34,803 nucleotides of DNA, taken from positions 1-34,803 of the forward strand of contig CANGSG010000004.1 of assembly GCA_947456435.1 (NCBI GenBank), read 5' to 3'. A program made the translations under genes and the position numbers. How positions within the stretch are numbered: the first letter of the stretch is position 1; each line of letters opens with the position of its first letter. Positions 17,674 to 25,292 of this stretch are shown here, piece after piece. Source of the DNA: Hyphomicrobiales bacterium (lineage in GTDB: Bacteria; Pseudomonadota; Alphaproteobacteria; Rhizobiales; Beijerinckiaceae). Under the pieces are notes generated by a model, which searched no databases, was not told the DNA's origin, and saw only the letters and a program-made list of their open reading frames with translations.

Positions 17674-18111
17674 TTACCGATAAACAAGAACGGGTATGCT
17701 TGAATGCGCCAGAACCTTTTGCGTTTCTGAGCCCAGGATCACGGCTTTGACTCCGCCATGGCCGTGAGAGGCCATGGCAATGAGGTCACATTTCTTTTTC
17801 TTGGCCGTATCGACGATCGCTTCATAAGGATAATCAGATTCAACATCGAGAAGCGTACATCTTACATCACGCGCTTTAGCGAGAGTTTCGCATTTTCCAA
17901 GAATTGATTTTGCATGCCTCGCCGCATGTTCTTTATAGATATCCGACGTGTCCGTGATCACTTGGTTTTCAAGCGTAAAGATATGAAAAGGCTCATGAAC
18001 CGTGAGGATTGTAACCTCAGCGCCTATCGCTTTTGCAAAATCGAGACCTTGCTTCACAGCGGTTGTGGCAAGCGCCGAACCATCCGTCGGAATTAAAATA
18101 TGTTGATACAT
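17674..18111 (-). CDS. Universal stress protein (UspA family)
   Basis: 145-residue single-domain Usp. N-terminus YQHILIPTDGSALATTAVKQGLDFA and C-terminal ATP-binding stretch SHG-x9-GSETQKVL with VLVYR. The first Gly of the usual G-x2-G-x9-G(S/T) motif is Ala here (ASHG), still compatible with nucleotide binding. An FNR/FixK-type palindrome lies about 66 bp upstream, which suggests induction at low oxygen. The gene is convergent with ctaA. Confidence 0.9.
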   Translation of the reverse strand: MYQHILIPTDGSALATTAVKQGLDFAKAIGAEVTILTVHEPFHIFTLENQVITDTSDIYKEHAARHAKSILGKCETLAKARDVRCTLLDVESDYPYEAIVDTAKKKKCDLIAMASHGHGGVKAVILGSETQKVLAHSSIPVLVYR

Positions 18112-18176
18112 GACGCGACGCCTTTCATGATCCTCATCTTTTTATAGATGACTAATTGAAAGGCGCCGCTTGCGCT

Positions 18177-18190
18177 TTGATAAGGATCAA
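18177..18190 (-). promoter_or_regulatory. FNR/FixK-type binding site upstream of uspA
   Basis: TTGAT-AAGG-ATCAA is a perfect TTGAT-N4-ATCAA palindrome, the consensus of the FNR/Anr family and matching the FixK pattern. Its centre is about 72 bp from the uspA ATG, with an AT-rich candidate -10 (TATAAA on the minus strand, 18141-18146) in between. The spacing to that box does not fit a textbook class II promoter exactly. The other neighbour, metY, ends toward this site, so uspA is the likely target. Confidence 0.65.
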
Positions 18191-18194
18191 TAAA

Positions 18195-18223
18195 ATCTCT
18201 TGAAGCGTTAGACTTCGAGAGAT
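18195..18223 (-). terminator. Probable terminator after metY
   Basis: An 11-bp stem (ATCTCTTGAAG with CTTCGAGAGAT, one G-U pair) around a 7-nt loop, 12 bp past the metY stop. On the minus strand it is followed by TTTATT, a modest U-tract. It lies beside the FNR-type box of uspA. Confidence 0.65.
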
Positions 18224-18235
18224 CAGGATTTTTCC

Positions 18236-19516
18236 TTACTTTGCCGCCAAAGCCTGATCGAGATCGGCGATGAGATCGGCAACATCTTCAATACCGACCG
18301 AGAGACGGACGACATCAGGGCCTGCGCCCGCGATGATTTTTTGTTCATCGGTCAATTGCCGATGCGTTGTCGATGCCGGATGAATAACGAGCGAGCGTGT
18401 ATCGCCGACATTCGCAAGATGCGAGAAGAGTTTTAGATTCTTCATAAGCGCGATACCGGCTTCATAGCCGCCTTTCAAACCAAAGGTGAACACAGCACCA
18501 GCGCCTTTTGGCGTGTAGCGTTTGGCAAGTGCGTGATATTTGTCGCCGTCTAACCCGGGATAGCTGACCCACGCGATATTCGGATGTTTGGCGAGATGAC
18601 GTGCCACTGCAAGCGCATTATCCGAATGTTTCTGCATGCGTAGCGGTAGTGTTTCGATGCCTGTCAAAATTAAAAACGCATTGAAAGGCGAAAGTGCCGG
18701 TCCGAGATCGCGCAAGCCCAAAACACGGGCGGCAATCGCAAAAGCGAAATTGCCGAAGGTCTCGCCAATAATGAGGCCATTATATTCAGGGCGTGGTTGG
18801 GACAGAAGCGGATATTTACCGCTCTTCACATAATCGAAATTGCCACCGTCAACGATAACGCCGCCGATTGAATTGCCGTGGCCACCCAAAAATTTGGTAG
18901 CCGAATGAACGACTATATTCGCACCATGTTCGAAAGGCTTGATGAGATAGGGCGTTGCAAGCGTGTTGTCGACGATCAAAGGCACGCCGGCTTTTTTAGC
19001 AATTGCCGCAATAGCGGCGATATCGGTGACAACACCACCGGGATTGGCGATTGATTCAATGAAGATCGCTTTTGTCTTCGGCGTGATCGCGGCTTCAAAT
19101 GTTGAGAGATCATCGGGATCAGCCCATTTCACACGCCAGTCAAAGCTTTTATAGGAGTGATTGAATTGGTTGATTGAACCGCCATAAAGTTTTTTCGAGG
19201 CGATGAATTCATCACCTGGTTGTAAGAGCGTATGAAAAATCAAAAATTCAGCGGCGTGGCCTGACGCAACGGCGAGCGCGGCGGTGCCGCCTTCAAGCGC
19301 AGCAACACGTCCTTCAAGCGCGGCGTTGGTAGGGTTCGTAATGCGCGTATAGATATTGCCGAACGCCTGAAGCCCGAAGAGCGAAGCGGCATGATCGACA
19401 TCATCGAACACGAAGCTCGCTGTCTGATAGATTGGGGTCACGCGGGCGCCGGTCGACGCGTCGGGGGCGGCACCAGCATGGACGGCAAGGGTAGAAAATC
19501 CGGGCGTAGTGGTCAT
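18236..19516 (-). CDS. metY: O-acetylhomoserine aminocarboxypropyltransferase (MetY type)
   Basis: 426-residue PLP enzyme of the Cys/Met metabolism family, which makes homocysteine from O-acetylhomoserine and sulfide by direct sulfhydrylation. The PLP lysine is K208 in HSATKFLGGHG; the N-terminal TLAVHAGAAPDASTGA and YTRITNPT segments and the length are typical of the MetY rather than MetB/MetC subgroup. The frame continues 24 codons upstream, but the ATG at 19516 has an excellent AGGAG. A sigma-70-like promoter lies 100 bp upstream. No SAM-II riboswitch is visible in the leader. Confidence 0.95.
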   Translation of the reverse strand: MTTTPGFSTLAVHAGAAPDASTGARVTPIYQTASFVFDDVDHAASLFGLQAFGNIYTRITNPTNAALEGRVAALEGGTAALAVASGHAAEFLIFHTLLQPGDEFIASKKLYGGSINQFNHSYKSFDWRVKWADPDDLSTFEAAITPKTKAIFIESIANPGGVVTDIAAIAAIAKKAGVPLIVDNTLATPYLIKPFEHGANIVVHSATKFLGGHGNSIGGVIVDGGNFDYVKSGKYPLLSQPRPEYNGLIIGETFGNFAFAIAARVLGLRDLGPALSPFNAFLILTGIETLPLRMQKHSDNALAVARHLAKHPNIAWVSYPGLDGDKYHALAKRYTPKGAGAVFTFGLKGGYEAGIALMKNLKLFSHLANVGDTRSLVIHPASTTHRQLTDEQKIIAGAGPDVVRLSVGIEDVADLIADLDQALAAK

Positions 19517-19614
19517 GGAAAGCTCCTGGGCAAAGGCGGATGGGTCTTCGGCATTTGGGTCTTGGCGGGCTGAAGTTTTTCCCGACAAAATCCGTAAAAT
19601 CAGTCTATTCGTTC

Positions 19615-19643
19615 TTTTTAGAGAACGTTTTTTAAAAGGTCAA
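19615..19643 (-). promoter_or_regulatory. Probable metY promoter
   Basis: On the minus strand TTGACC (19643-19638), a 17-bp spacer and TAAAAA (19620-19615) match a sigma-70 promoter, leaving a leader of about 90 nt. The spacer is AT-rich and the neighbouring sequence GAACGTTTTTTAAAAGG contains self-complementary pieces. Confidence 0.55.
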
Positions 19644-19726
19644 TCGGGAAGCAGCGGTTCCCCGTAAGAGGTCTTGAGTGCTGCGTTTGTTGTCCTATTC
19701 CCCAATCCAACTCGAGGATCTTTGTC

Positions 19727-20632
19727 ATGTCAAAGGAAGACGCGGTTCAGCCGCAGAGCCCTGCTCCGGCTCTCACACGCGATATTATTTCGCTCTATGA
19801 CACCTTCACCCATGGCGGCATAGATCGTCGTGCCTTCATGACTCGTCTCGCTTCGCTTGCAGGATCAACAGCCGGCGCGATGGCAATCTTACCGCTTCTC
19901 GGGAATGACTACGCGCGTGCTGAAACAATCAAAGCGGATGACCCGCGTTTGGTGATGGAAGAGAATGTTGCCGTGACGGGCGGCGATAAGGGCTTAACGG
20001 GTTATCTCGCCCGCCCGAAAGATATGACGACGTTGCCCGCCGTTCTTGTTATTCACGAGAACCGGGGCCTTAATCCTCATATCAAAGACATCACACGGCG
20101 TGTGGCGCTCGAAGGCTATCTTGCTTTTGGCATTGATGTGCTTTCACCCGATGGCGGTACGCCCAGTGATGAAGATCAAGCGCGCGACATGATTGGTAAA
20201 GTAACGGGTGATCAAGCCGAAGCGCGTGCAACAGCGGCGGTAAGATTCCTTGCGCAACATCCGCTCTCAACCGGCAAAGTCGGCGCCATCGGATTTTGTT
20301 GGGGCGGTGGGCTTGTGAACCGCGTTGCCGCAGGCGAACCAAAATTGAAGGCGGGCGTTGCTTATTATGGCGCGCCGTTACCTGCTGAACGCGTTACGAA
20401 TATCAAAGCGGCACTCTTGTTACACTATGCAGGCCTAGACCAACGCATCAATGCGGGCATTCCGGCATATCGTGCCGCCTTGGATGCGGCAAAAGTTCGC
20501 TATGATGTGCAAATGTATGAGGGCGTCGATCACGCATTCAATAATGATACGAATATCGCGCGCTATAACAAAAATGCAGCTGATCTCGCCTGGTCGCGCA
20601 GCATGGCATTTTTAAAGCGCGAATTGGTTTAA
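19727..20632 (+). CDS. Dienelactone hydrolase family protein, Tat-exported
   Basis: 301-residue alpha/beta hydrolase. A Tat-like signal DRRAFMTRLASLAG (residues 33-46) is followed by a hydrophobic stretch and a likely AxA-type cleavage site near RAETI (about 65), so it is probably periplasmic. Catalytic triad candidates: Cys191 in GFCWGG, Asp238 in GLDQRIN, His269 in GVDHAFN. The fold is that of carboxymethylenebutenolidase, but the twin-arginine group (YghX-like) is not known to act on dienelactones; substrate unknown. It stands alone, divergent from metY and convergent with the CoA-binding gene. Confidence 0.88.
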   Translation: MSKEDAVQPQSPAPALTRDIISLYDTFTHGGIDRRAFMTRLASLAGSTAGAMAILPLLGNDYARAETIKADDPRLVMEENVAVTGGDKGLTGYLARPKDMTTLPAVLVIHENRGLNPHIKDITRRVALEGYLAFGIDVLSPDGGTPSDEDQARDMIGKVTGDQAEARATAAVRFLAQHPLSTGKVGAIGFCWGGGLVNRVAAGEPKLKAGVAYYGAPLPAERVTNIKAALLLHYAGLDQRINAGIPAYRAALDAAKVRYDVQMYEGVDHAFNNDTNIARYNKNAADLAWSRSMAFLKRELV

Positions 20633-20636
20633 CAGT

Positions 20637-20663
20637 TAAAGCGCGCGGTCTTTGCGCGCTTTA
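20637..20663. terminator. Bidirectional terminator between convergent genes
   Basis: Ten-base stem TAAAGCGCGC with GCGCGCTTTA around a 7-nt loop. The A/T ends give short U-runs in both directions. The TAA stop of the minus-strand CoA-binding gene (20663-20661) lies inside the stem. Confidence 0.75.
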
Positions 20664-21191
20664 GATTGTCCGTTTCTGAATCCCATTCGTGGCCATTTGC
20701 GGACGCTTTGAGGAAATCAAACCGGTGTTCACACCGCTCCATCCGATCTCACCGGAGAAACGACCAAATTCGATTTTCGGGCAGCGATTCATAATCACCG
20801 TTAAACCTTCTGCTTCGGCCTTTTCAGCCGCTTGATCATTGCGCACGCCCAGTTGCATCCAGATTACTTTTGGGACGGGGGAAAGCTTTAGCGCTTCATC
20901 GGTGATGTCTTCAGCGGCTTCTGAATTTCGAAAGATATCGATCATATCAATGGGGCCAGGGACTTCGTTCAACGAGGCATAGACTTTTGCACCAAAAAAG
21001 TCTTGCCCGGCTAATCCGGGATTGATCGGGTAGAGTGTATAACCGCGTTCAATCAAATATTTTGTAACAAAAAAACTCGGCCGCGATTGGTTTGATGAAA
21101 AGCCGACCAGCGCAATCGACTTAACGCTTTTCAAGACATGTTCGATTACAGAATCCGGATAAGAATCGTGCCGGTGCGGATCAAAACTCAT
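20661..21191 (-). CDS. CoA-binding domain protein (YccU-like)
   Basis: 176-residue protein with a Rossmann CoA-binding domain: SIALVGFSSNQSRPSFFVTKYL at about residues 27-47 and YPINPG, then the IDMIDIFRNSE and VIWMQLGV patterns. Similar to E. coli YccU and to the succinyl-CoA synthetase nucleotide/CoA domain. I use the ATG at 21191, which overlaps the upstream enoyl-CoA hydratase-like stop by 4 bp and has GGAG 6 bp before; an ATG at 21203 is possible. Coupled to the ECHDC3-like gene; the role is unknown. Confidence 0.88.
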   Translation of the reverse strand: MSFDPHRHDSYPDSVIEHVLKSVKSIALVGFSSNQSRPSFFVTKYLIERGYTLYPINPGLAGQDFFGAKVYASLNEVPGPIDMIDIFRNSEAAEDITDEALKLSPVPKVIWMQLGVRNDQAAEKAEAEGLTVIMNRCPKIEFGRFSGEIGWSGVNTGLISSKRPQMATNGIQKRTI

Positions 21192-21985
21192 GAGCCGCTC
21201 CATTGCGGATCGCGCTTTTCGATAAAGGCGTTTATCCCTTCTTCGGCATCGCGGGCGAGCATGTTCTCAACCATCACGCGTGAGGCATGACGATAAGCCT
21301 CGTCAAGCGTCATTTCCGCTTGTTCATAGAAAGCACGTTTACCGATTGAAACAGTGAGCGGTGATTTTGAGGCGATTGCGCGTGCCATCATTTCGGCTTG
21401 CGCCAGCGCCTCGCCTTCGGTCACAACGCGATTAACAAGGCCAATGCGCAAAGCGTTTTCTGCAGTGACCGTTTCGCCGAGAAGCAACATTTCCATTGCG
21501 TGTTTGCGCGAGAGATTCCGAGACAGCGCGACCATCGGCGTTGAACAAAAAAGTCCAATATGAACGCCGGGCGTCGCAAAGCGTGCTTCTTCACCCGCCA
21601 CGGCAAGATCGCAACTGGCAACAAGCTGACATCCGGCGGCAGTCGCTACACCTTCAATGGCCGCAATGACCGGTTGGGGCAGGGCGATGATTTTTTGCAT
21701 CATCATCGCGCAGCGTGACAGGATCATTTCAAAATAGGCGCGCCCGCGATCAGGATCTTGCCGGTGCGCGCTCATCTCTTTGAGATCATGCCCGGCAGAA
21801 AACACGGATCCATTTGCGGCAAGAATAACCGCACGAATGTCTTTGCGTTTTTCGATCCGGGTGAAGGCATCCATCAGGGCCGCAAGCATGTCTTCCGACA
21901 GGGGGTTGCGTTTGTCTGGCCGGTTCAAAGTGAGAACCGCATAGCCATGCCGTTCAGCTTCGAGGAGGGGTGAGGTCATTGTCAT
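21188..21985 (-). CDS. Enoyl-CoA hydratase-related protein (ECHDC3-like)
   Basis: 265-residue crotonase-fold protein. The oxyanion-hole segments FSAGHDLKE (62-70) and TAAGC (115-119) are present. The two glutamates that catalyse hydration in classical crotonase are replaced: Q120 (AAGCQL) and G140 (ATPGVHIG). The sequence resembles the mitochondrial ECHDC3 family closely, including GLFCSTP and the C-terminal EGINAFIEKRDPQWS. It is therefore unlikely to be a normal hydratase. Translation is coupled to the CoA-binding gene; a PaaI-like thioesterase gene is divergent. Substrate unknown. An alternative ATG at 21979 would shorten it by two residues. Confidence 0.9.
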   Translation of the reverse strand: MTMTSPLLEAERHGYAVLTLNRPDKRNPLSEDMLAALMDAFTRIEKRKDIRAVILAANGSVFSAGHDLKEMSAHRQDPDRGRAYFEMILSRCAMMMQKIIALPQPVIAAIEGVATAAGCQLVASCDLAVAGEEARFATPGVHIGLFCSTPMVALSRNLSRKHAMEMLLLGETVTAENALRIGLVNRVVTEGEALAQAEMMARAIASKSPLTVSIGKRAFYEQAEMTLDEAYRHASRVMVENMLARDAEEGINAFIEKRDPQWSGS

Positions 21986-22080
21986 GCGCGAACCGTCGCG
22001 CCGGACGCACGAAAGGTCAAGATTGTGATCAGTGCGGTGTGCTCTTGTTCGAAACGCATTCCTCGCTTAACGCTCCCATC

Positions 22081-22512
22081 ATGTCTGATGCGGCTCTCAC
22101 TCTTTCGGAAGTCAATGCGTTCCTGCGGCGGGACTTCCCCCAGCTGTTCAGCCATGGCGATCTTTTCTCCGTCACGGAGATTGGCGCTGGCACATGCCAG
22201 ATGCGTATGGCCTATCACGCAAGTCAGCTTCGACCGGGCGGAACGATATCGGGTCCGGCAATGATGCAGCTTGCTGATGTCTCAATTTGGATCGCGCTGT
22301 TGGGCGCGATTGGCGAAGTGCCTCTGGCTGTCACCACCAATCTTTCGATCAATTTCCTGCGCAAGCCCGAGCCGCGCGCGCTGATTTCCACGTGCCGCAT
22401 GTTGAAAATAGGCAAAAGCCTCGCCGTTGGGGAAGCGAGCCTGACATCGGAAGGCTATGAGCATGTCGTGGCCCATGCGGTTGCCACTTATGCCATTCCG
22501 CCTCAGAAATGA
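22081..22512 (+). CDS. PaaI-type hotdog thioesterase
   Basis: 143-residue hotdog-fold protein. The conserved GGTISGPAMMQLADVSIWIAL segment (about 52-70) and the NLSINFLRKP strand match the PaaI/YbgC-like acyl-CoA thioesterase group. The catalytic acid is a likely Asp in QLAD. The frame is open from 21970, but ATG 22081 begins the domain; the earlier residues are Cys/Arg-rich and look non-coding. Divergent from the ECHDC3-like gene (95 bp apart), so acyl-CoA chemistry is a common theme. Confidence 0.85.
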   Translation: MSDAALTLSEVNAFLRRDFPQLFSHGDLFSVTEIGAGTCQMRMAYHASQLRPGGTISGPAMMQLADVSIWIALLGAIGEVPLAVTTNLSINFLRKPEPRALISTCRMLKIGKSLAVGEASLTSEGYEHVVAHAVATYAIPPQK

Positions 22513-22513
22513 T

Positions 22514-22578
22514 GTGGTATTATATTACCTAATTTATTAAACCATTGAAATATAATATATATTTAATTTTGTACTGAA
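22514..22578. promoter_or_regulatory. AT-rich tract, likely UP element of the rplM promoter
   Basis: A stretch almost wholly of A and T (including AAATATAATATATATTT) ends about 10 bp before the -35 box of the rplM promoter. It stands out from the surrounding GC-richer DNA. Such tracts bind the RNA polymerase alpha subunit at strong ribosomal-protein promoters; this is inference from position. Confidence 0.5.
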
Positions 22579-22588
22579 AGATTCCTTG

Positions 22589-22617
22589 TTGACGGCTGAT
22601 AACCGCTTCGCTAAATC
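22589..22617 (+). promoter_or_regulatory. rplM-rpsI promoter
   Basis: TTGACG at 22589-22594, 17-bp spacer, TAAATC at 22612-22617. The -35 is a good match, the -10 moderate; the AT-rich tract upstream supports it. The transcript would have a leader of about 75 nt. Confidence 0.55.
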
Positions 22618-22632
22618 CCTTTCACAAGACGA

Positions 22633-22680
22633 GGGTCGGCTTGCCGGCCCTTTCTGTTTCTCACCGGCCGTTTATCGGCC
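22633..22680 (+). promoter_or_regulatory. Two hairpins in the rplM leader
   Basis: Hairpin A: GGGTCGG (22633-22639) with CCGGCCC (22644-22650), loop CTTG, followed by TTTCTGTTTCT, which resembles an intrinsic terminator with an imperfect U-tract. Hairpin B: GGCCG (22666-22670) with CGGCC (22676-22680), loop TTTAT. Both share GGCC/CGGCC segments and could exchange partners. This could be an attenuator or the autoregulatory L13 leader, or the terminator of an upstream transcript. Confidence 0.45.
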
Positions 22681-22700
22681 CCTGTATTTGGAATTGTCCC

Positions 22701-23165
22701 ATGACCTCTTTTTCGGCCAAACCTGCCGAGGTCCAGAAGAAATGGGTGCTTATTGATGCGAAGGGCCTAGTTGTTGGCCGCCTTGCGTCGATCATAGCGC
22801 TCCGTCTTCGCGGAAAGCATCTTCCGACCTTCACGCCGCATGTTGATTGCGGCGACAATGTCATTGTCATCAATGCGGATAAGGTGGTTCTCACCGGCCG
22901 CAAGCGTGAACAGAAGGTCTATTATCATCACACCGGTTATCCGGGCGGCATCAAGGAACGGACAGCTAAGTTCATTCTCGATGGTCGCTTTCCGGAGCGC
23001 GTTGTTGAGAAGGCGGTTGAGCGTATGCTGCCGCGCGGCCCCCTTGGCCGTCAGCAACTCGGCAATCTCCGCGTTTATGGCGGCGTCGAGCATCCGCATG
23101 CAGCCCAGACGCCCGTCACACTCGATGTCGGCGCGATGAACCGCAAAAATGTGAGGAGCGTCTAA
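22701..23165 (+). CDS. rplM: 50S ribosomal protein L13
   Basis: 154-residue early-assembly large-subunit protein. [15 protein letters not shown] start, then [33 protein letters not shown] and the signature [19 protein letters not shown] near residues 110-127. The frame is open from 22641, but the extra 20 residues come from the leader hairpins; the ATG at 22701 is the conserved start. It is 2 bp from rpsI. Confidence 0.97.
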   Translation: MTSFSAKPAEVQKKWVLIDAKGLVVGRLASIIALRLRGKHLPTFTPHVDCGDNVIVINADKVVLTGRKREQKVYYHHTGYPGGIKERTAKFILDGRFPERVVEKAVERMLPRGPLGRQQLGNLRVYGGVEHPHAAQTPVTLDVGAMNRKNVRSV

Positions 23166-23167
23166 TC

Positions 23168-23644
23168 ATGGCCGCATCGCTTCAATCTCTTTCCGATCTT
23201 AAAGGATCGTCCGCCGCTCCCGCTGAAGCTCCGCGTCATGTGCAGAAGCTTGACAAGCAGGGCCGCGCCTATGCCACCGGTAAGCGTAAGGACGCCGTTG
23301 CCCGCGTCTGGATCAAGCCGGGCAAAGGCACGATCACAGTCAATGGCCGCGCGCTTGAAGTTTACTTCGCGCGTCCGGTTCTGCGCATGATTTTGCAGCA
23401 GCCTTTCGGTATCGCTTCACGCGTCGGCCAATATGACGTCACCGTCGATGTGGCGGGTGGTGGTCTCTCGGGTCAGGCCGGTGCAGTGCGTCACGGTCTC
23501 TCGAAGGCTCTCACTTATTATGAGCCTGAATTGCGTGGCGTCCTCAAGAAAGCGGGCTTCCTCACCCGCGATAGCCGCGTGGTCGAGCGTAAGAAATATG
23601 GCCGCAAGAAAGCGCGCCGGAGCTTCCAGTTCTCGAAGCGCTAA
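23168..23644 (+). CDS. rpsI: 30S ribosomal protein S9
   Basis: 158-residue small-subunit protein, with the alphaproteobacterial N-terminal extension of about 30 residues before [18 protein letters not shown]. The family signature [19 protein letters not shown] lies near residues 96-114 and the C-terminal [17 protein letters not shown] tail that contacts P-site tRNA is intact, ending in the conserved SKR. Closed by a strong terminator. Confidence 0.97.
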   Translation: MAASLQSLSDLKGSSAAPAEAPRHVQKLDKQGRAYATGKRKDAVARVWIKPGKGTITVNGRALEVYFARPVLRMILQQPFGIASRVGQYDVTVDVAGGGLSGQAGAVRHGLSKALTYYEPELRGVLKKAGFLTRDSRVVERKKYGRKKARRSFQFSKR

Positions 23645-23670
23645 TCTCCGCTTCTGGTTCTTCGAAATAC

Positions 23671-23699
23671 AAAAGCCCGCGGCATACCGCGGGCTTTTT
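23671..23699. terminator. Intrinsic terminator after rpsI, bidirectional
   Basis: AAAAGCCCGCGG pairs with CCGCGGGCTTTT over 12 bp around CATA, followed by a T run (23695-23699). The A run on the other side makes it usable for the convergent cytochrome gene as well. Confidence 0.93.
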
Positions 23700-23735
23700 C
23701 TTTGGGTTCACACATTTCGATTTTATCGAACGCGT

Positions 23736-24668
23736 TTATTTTGGTGCGCGGGCTTCGCCAGCAATCGGCGCGAGGCTTTTGAGATAGATTGCCATCGCCT
23801 GACGGTCTTGATCGCTGAGTGACGCCGTGTTGCGCACGACTTCAGACATTGAACCACCGACCGAGTCATAATCGGGCGTGAAGCCGTCTTTGAGCAAGGT
23901 CACGATGTCGTCTTCACTCCATGACGCTAATCCGGTTGTATCTTGCGTGAGATTGGGCGCGCGCCCTTTCCCTTCTGGATTAGGGCCACCGGAGAAGCGT
24001 TTGTCGGCGATGATCGCGCCGAGAGCGTTGCGCGGTGAATGGCACTCCGCACAATGACCCGCCGTTTCAACAAGATAATGTCCCTGATTCCATTCGAGCG
24101 ATTGCTTTGCATCAGGTGCTATCACGGTGCCGCTGAGATAGAGCAACTTCCAAAGCCCAACGCCTTGGCGGATCGAATAGGGAAAAGCCAAATCATGGAC
24201 CGGTGCTTTACCTTCTGCCGCAGGCAGTGTTTTCAAATAGGCAAAGAGATCGGCAACATCATCAGGCGAGAGACCACGATAAGATGTGTAAGGAAAAGCG
24301 GGATAATAATGTTTGCCTTCGGGTGACACACCTTCACGCATCGCGCGGATGAATTGCGCTTCGGTCCACTGACCAATGCCATCTTTTGTATCAGATGAAA
24401 TATTCGGCGGATTGAAAATACCGAAGGGCGTCACAAGCGGCTTACCGCCAGAGAGTTTCGTGCGGCTTTCATCATCAGGGGCCGCATGACATGAGGCACA
24501 CCCCCCAGCATTGAAAAGCGTCTTGCCATTTTCAACATCGCGCGCGCGAGTGGGTTCAAGCGCATGATCACCGCGCAAGGCGGAATAGGCTTCAGGCCGC
24601 GTGGAGATAAAAAATGCGGCAGTCCCAAGGACTGCCGCAAGGAGGAGGGGAGAGATCAGACGACGCAT
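23736..24668 (-). CDS. Diheme cytochrome c, membrane-anchored
   Basis: 310-residue c-type cytochrome. One N-terminal hydrophobic helix (about 4-22) serves as signal anchor. Two class I heme sites are seen: C57-A-S-C60-H61 and C206-A-E-C209-H210; Met ligands are candidates further on. The pattern GKHYYPAFPYTSY and NPPNISSD resembles the cytochrome subunit of alcohol/aldehyde/gluconate dehydrogenases, though no dehydrogenase is nearby. It lies 10 bp after the cytochrome c' gene, so the two form an operon for periplasmic electron transfer. Its partner is unknown. Confidence 0.9.
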   Translation of the reverse strand: MRRLISPLLLAAVLGTAAFFISTRPEAYSALRGDHALEPTRARDVENGKTLFNAGGCASCHAAPDDESRTKLSGGKPLVTPFGIFNPPNISSDTKDGIGQWTEAQFIRAMREGVSPEGKHYYPAFPYTSYRGLSPDDVADLFAYLKTLPAAEGKAPVHDLAFPYSIRQGVGLWKLLYLSGTVIAPDAKQSLEWNQGHYLVETAGHCAECHSPRNALGAIIADKRFSGGPNPEGKGRAPNLTQDTTGLASWSEDDIVTLLKDGFTPDYDSVGGSMSEVVRNTASLSDQDRQAMAIYLKSLAPIAGEARAPK

Positions 24669-24678
24669 CAGCGTATCA

Positions 24679-25110
24679 TCAATCTTTAAGGCGATAGGCT
24701 TCGTGGCATGCGCCGCAATTCTTCAAGAGCGCAGGTATTGTTGCCTTAAAGCTTGCTTCGTCTTTGATTGCCATTTCGGCAGCGGCGATTTCAGTCTTGA
24801 ATTTTTCATTGGCGGCTTTGAAGCCGGCAGCATCGCTCCAGATTTTCGGCGAGGCTTCGGTCTTTTCGCCCTTGTCAGAGCCCGCGGGGAATAGCGTTAC
24901 AAATTTTGCATTGCCTTCAGCATAGACGGCGAGGCTCTTTTTTACCTCATCAAGCGAGAAGGGCTTTTCACCCTTCAGCATGGCCGCAAGCGGCTTTGTG
25001 GCACCACCGAAGCTTTTCATGATGGCTTGCCGATCAGCAATTGGGGAAGCAGCCAAAGCAGCGGTGGCGAGAAGAAGGGCGGAGCCGGCGAGGACAAAAC
25101 GATGAATCAT
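24679..25110 (-). CDS. Cytochrome c' (class II c-type cytochrome)
   Basis: 143-residue periplasmic heme protein: signal peptide MIHRFVLAGSALLLATAALA and cleavage near AAS, then a four-helix domain with the C-terminal heme motif C-G-A-C-H (NCGACHEAYR). Cytochromes c' bind NO or CO and are linked to NO tolerance. The frame is open to 25233, but those residues are not signal-like; ATG 25110 starts the signal peptide. A 7-bp inverted repeat with 11-bp spacer lies upstream. Confidence 0.9.
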   Translation of the reverse strand: MIHRFVLAGSALLLATAALAASPIADRQAIMKSFGGATKPLAAMLKGEKPFSLDEVKKSLAVYAEGNAKFVTLFPAGSDKGEKTEASPKIWSDAAGFKAANEKFKTEIAAAEMAIKDEASFKATIPALLKNCGACHEAYRLKD

Positions 25111-25142
25111 GATGGTGCTTTCATAGAAGCGGTTGACGGTGC

Positions 25143-25167
25143 ATTCCACTAAAGAGATTTGTGGAAT
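25143..25167. promoter_or_regulatory. Inverted repeat upstream of the cytochrome c' gene
   Basis: ATTCCAC (25143-25149) and GTGGAAT (25161-25167) form a perfect 7-bp inverted repeat with an 11-bp spacer, centred about 45 bp before the cytochrome c' ATG. It could be an operator or an RNA stem. No known regulator motif is recognised. Confidence 0.35.
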
Positions 25168-25237
25168 AGGACGGGAGTGATGGCGGTTTATGGCTTTTTG
25201 ACGGCCCCGGCATCGTCGTCTAGGAGGAATCATACAA

Positions 25238-25247
25238 TAGTCGACTA
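25238..25247. promoter_or_regulatory. 10-bp palindrome upstream of rcnA-like gene
   Basis: TAGTCGACTA is a perfect palindrome 45 bp before the metal exporter start and within the divergent region with cytochrome c'. Function speculative; it does not resemble the known RcnR site. Confidence 0.25.
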
Positions 25248-25292
25248 AGGTTGAAGTTCGGTTAAGTCCTCAGTGTCGAATGGGAGCGTGAA

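Noticed and set aside
19517-19726. SAM-II or other riboswitch before metY
   Set aside because: The conserved core and pseudoknot sequences of SAM-II were not found; only a promoter and an AT-rich leader are visible.
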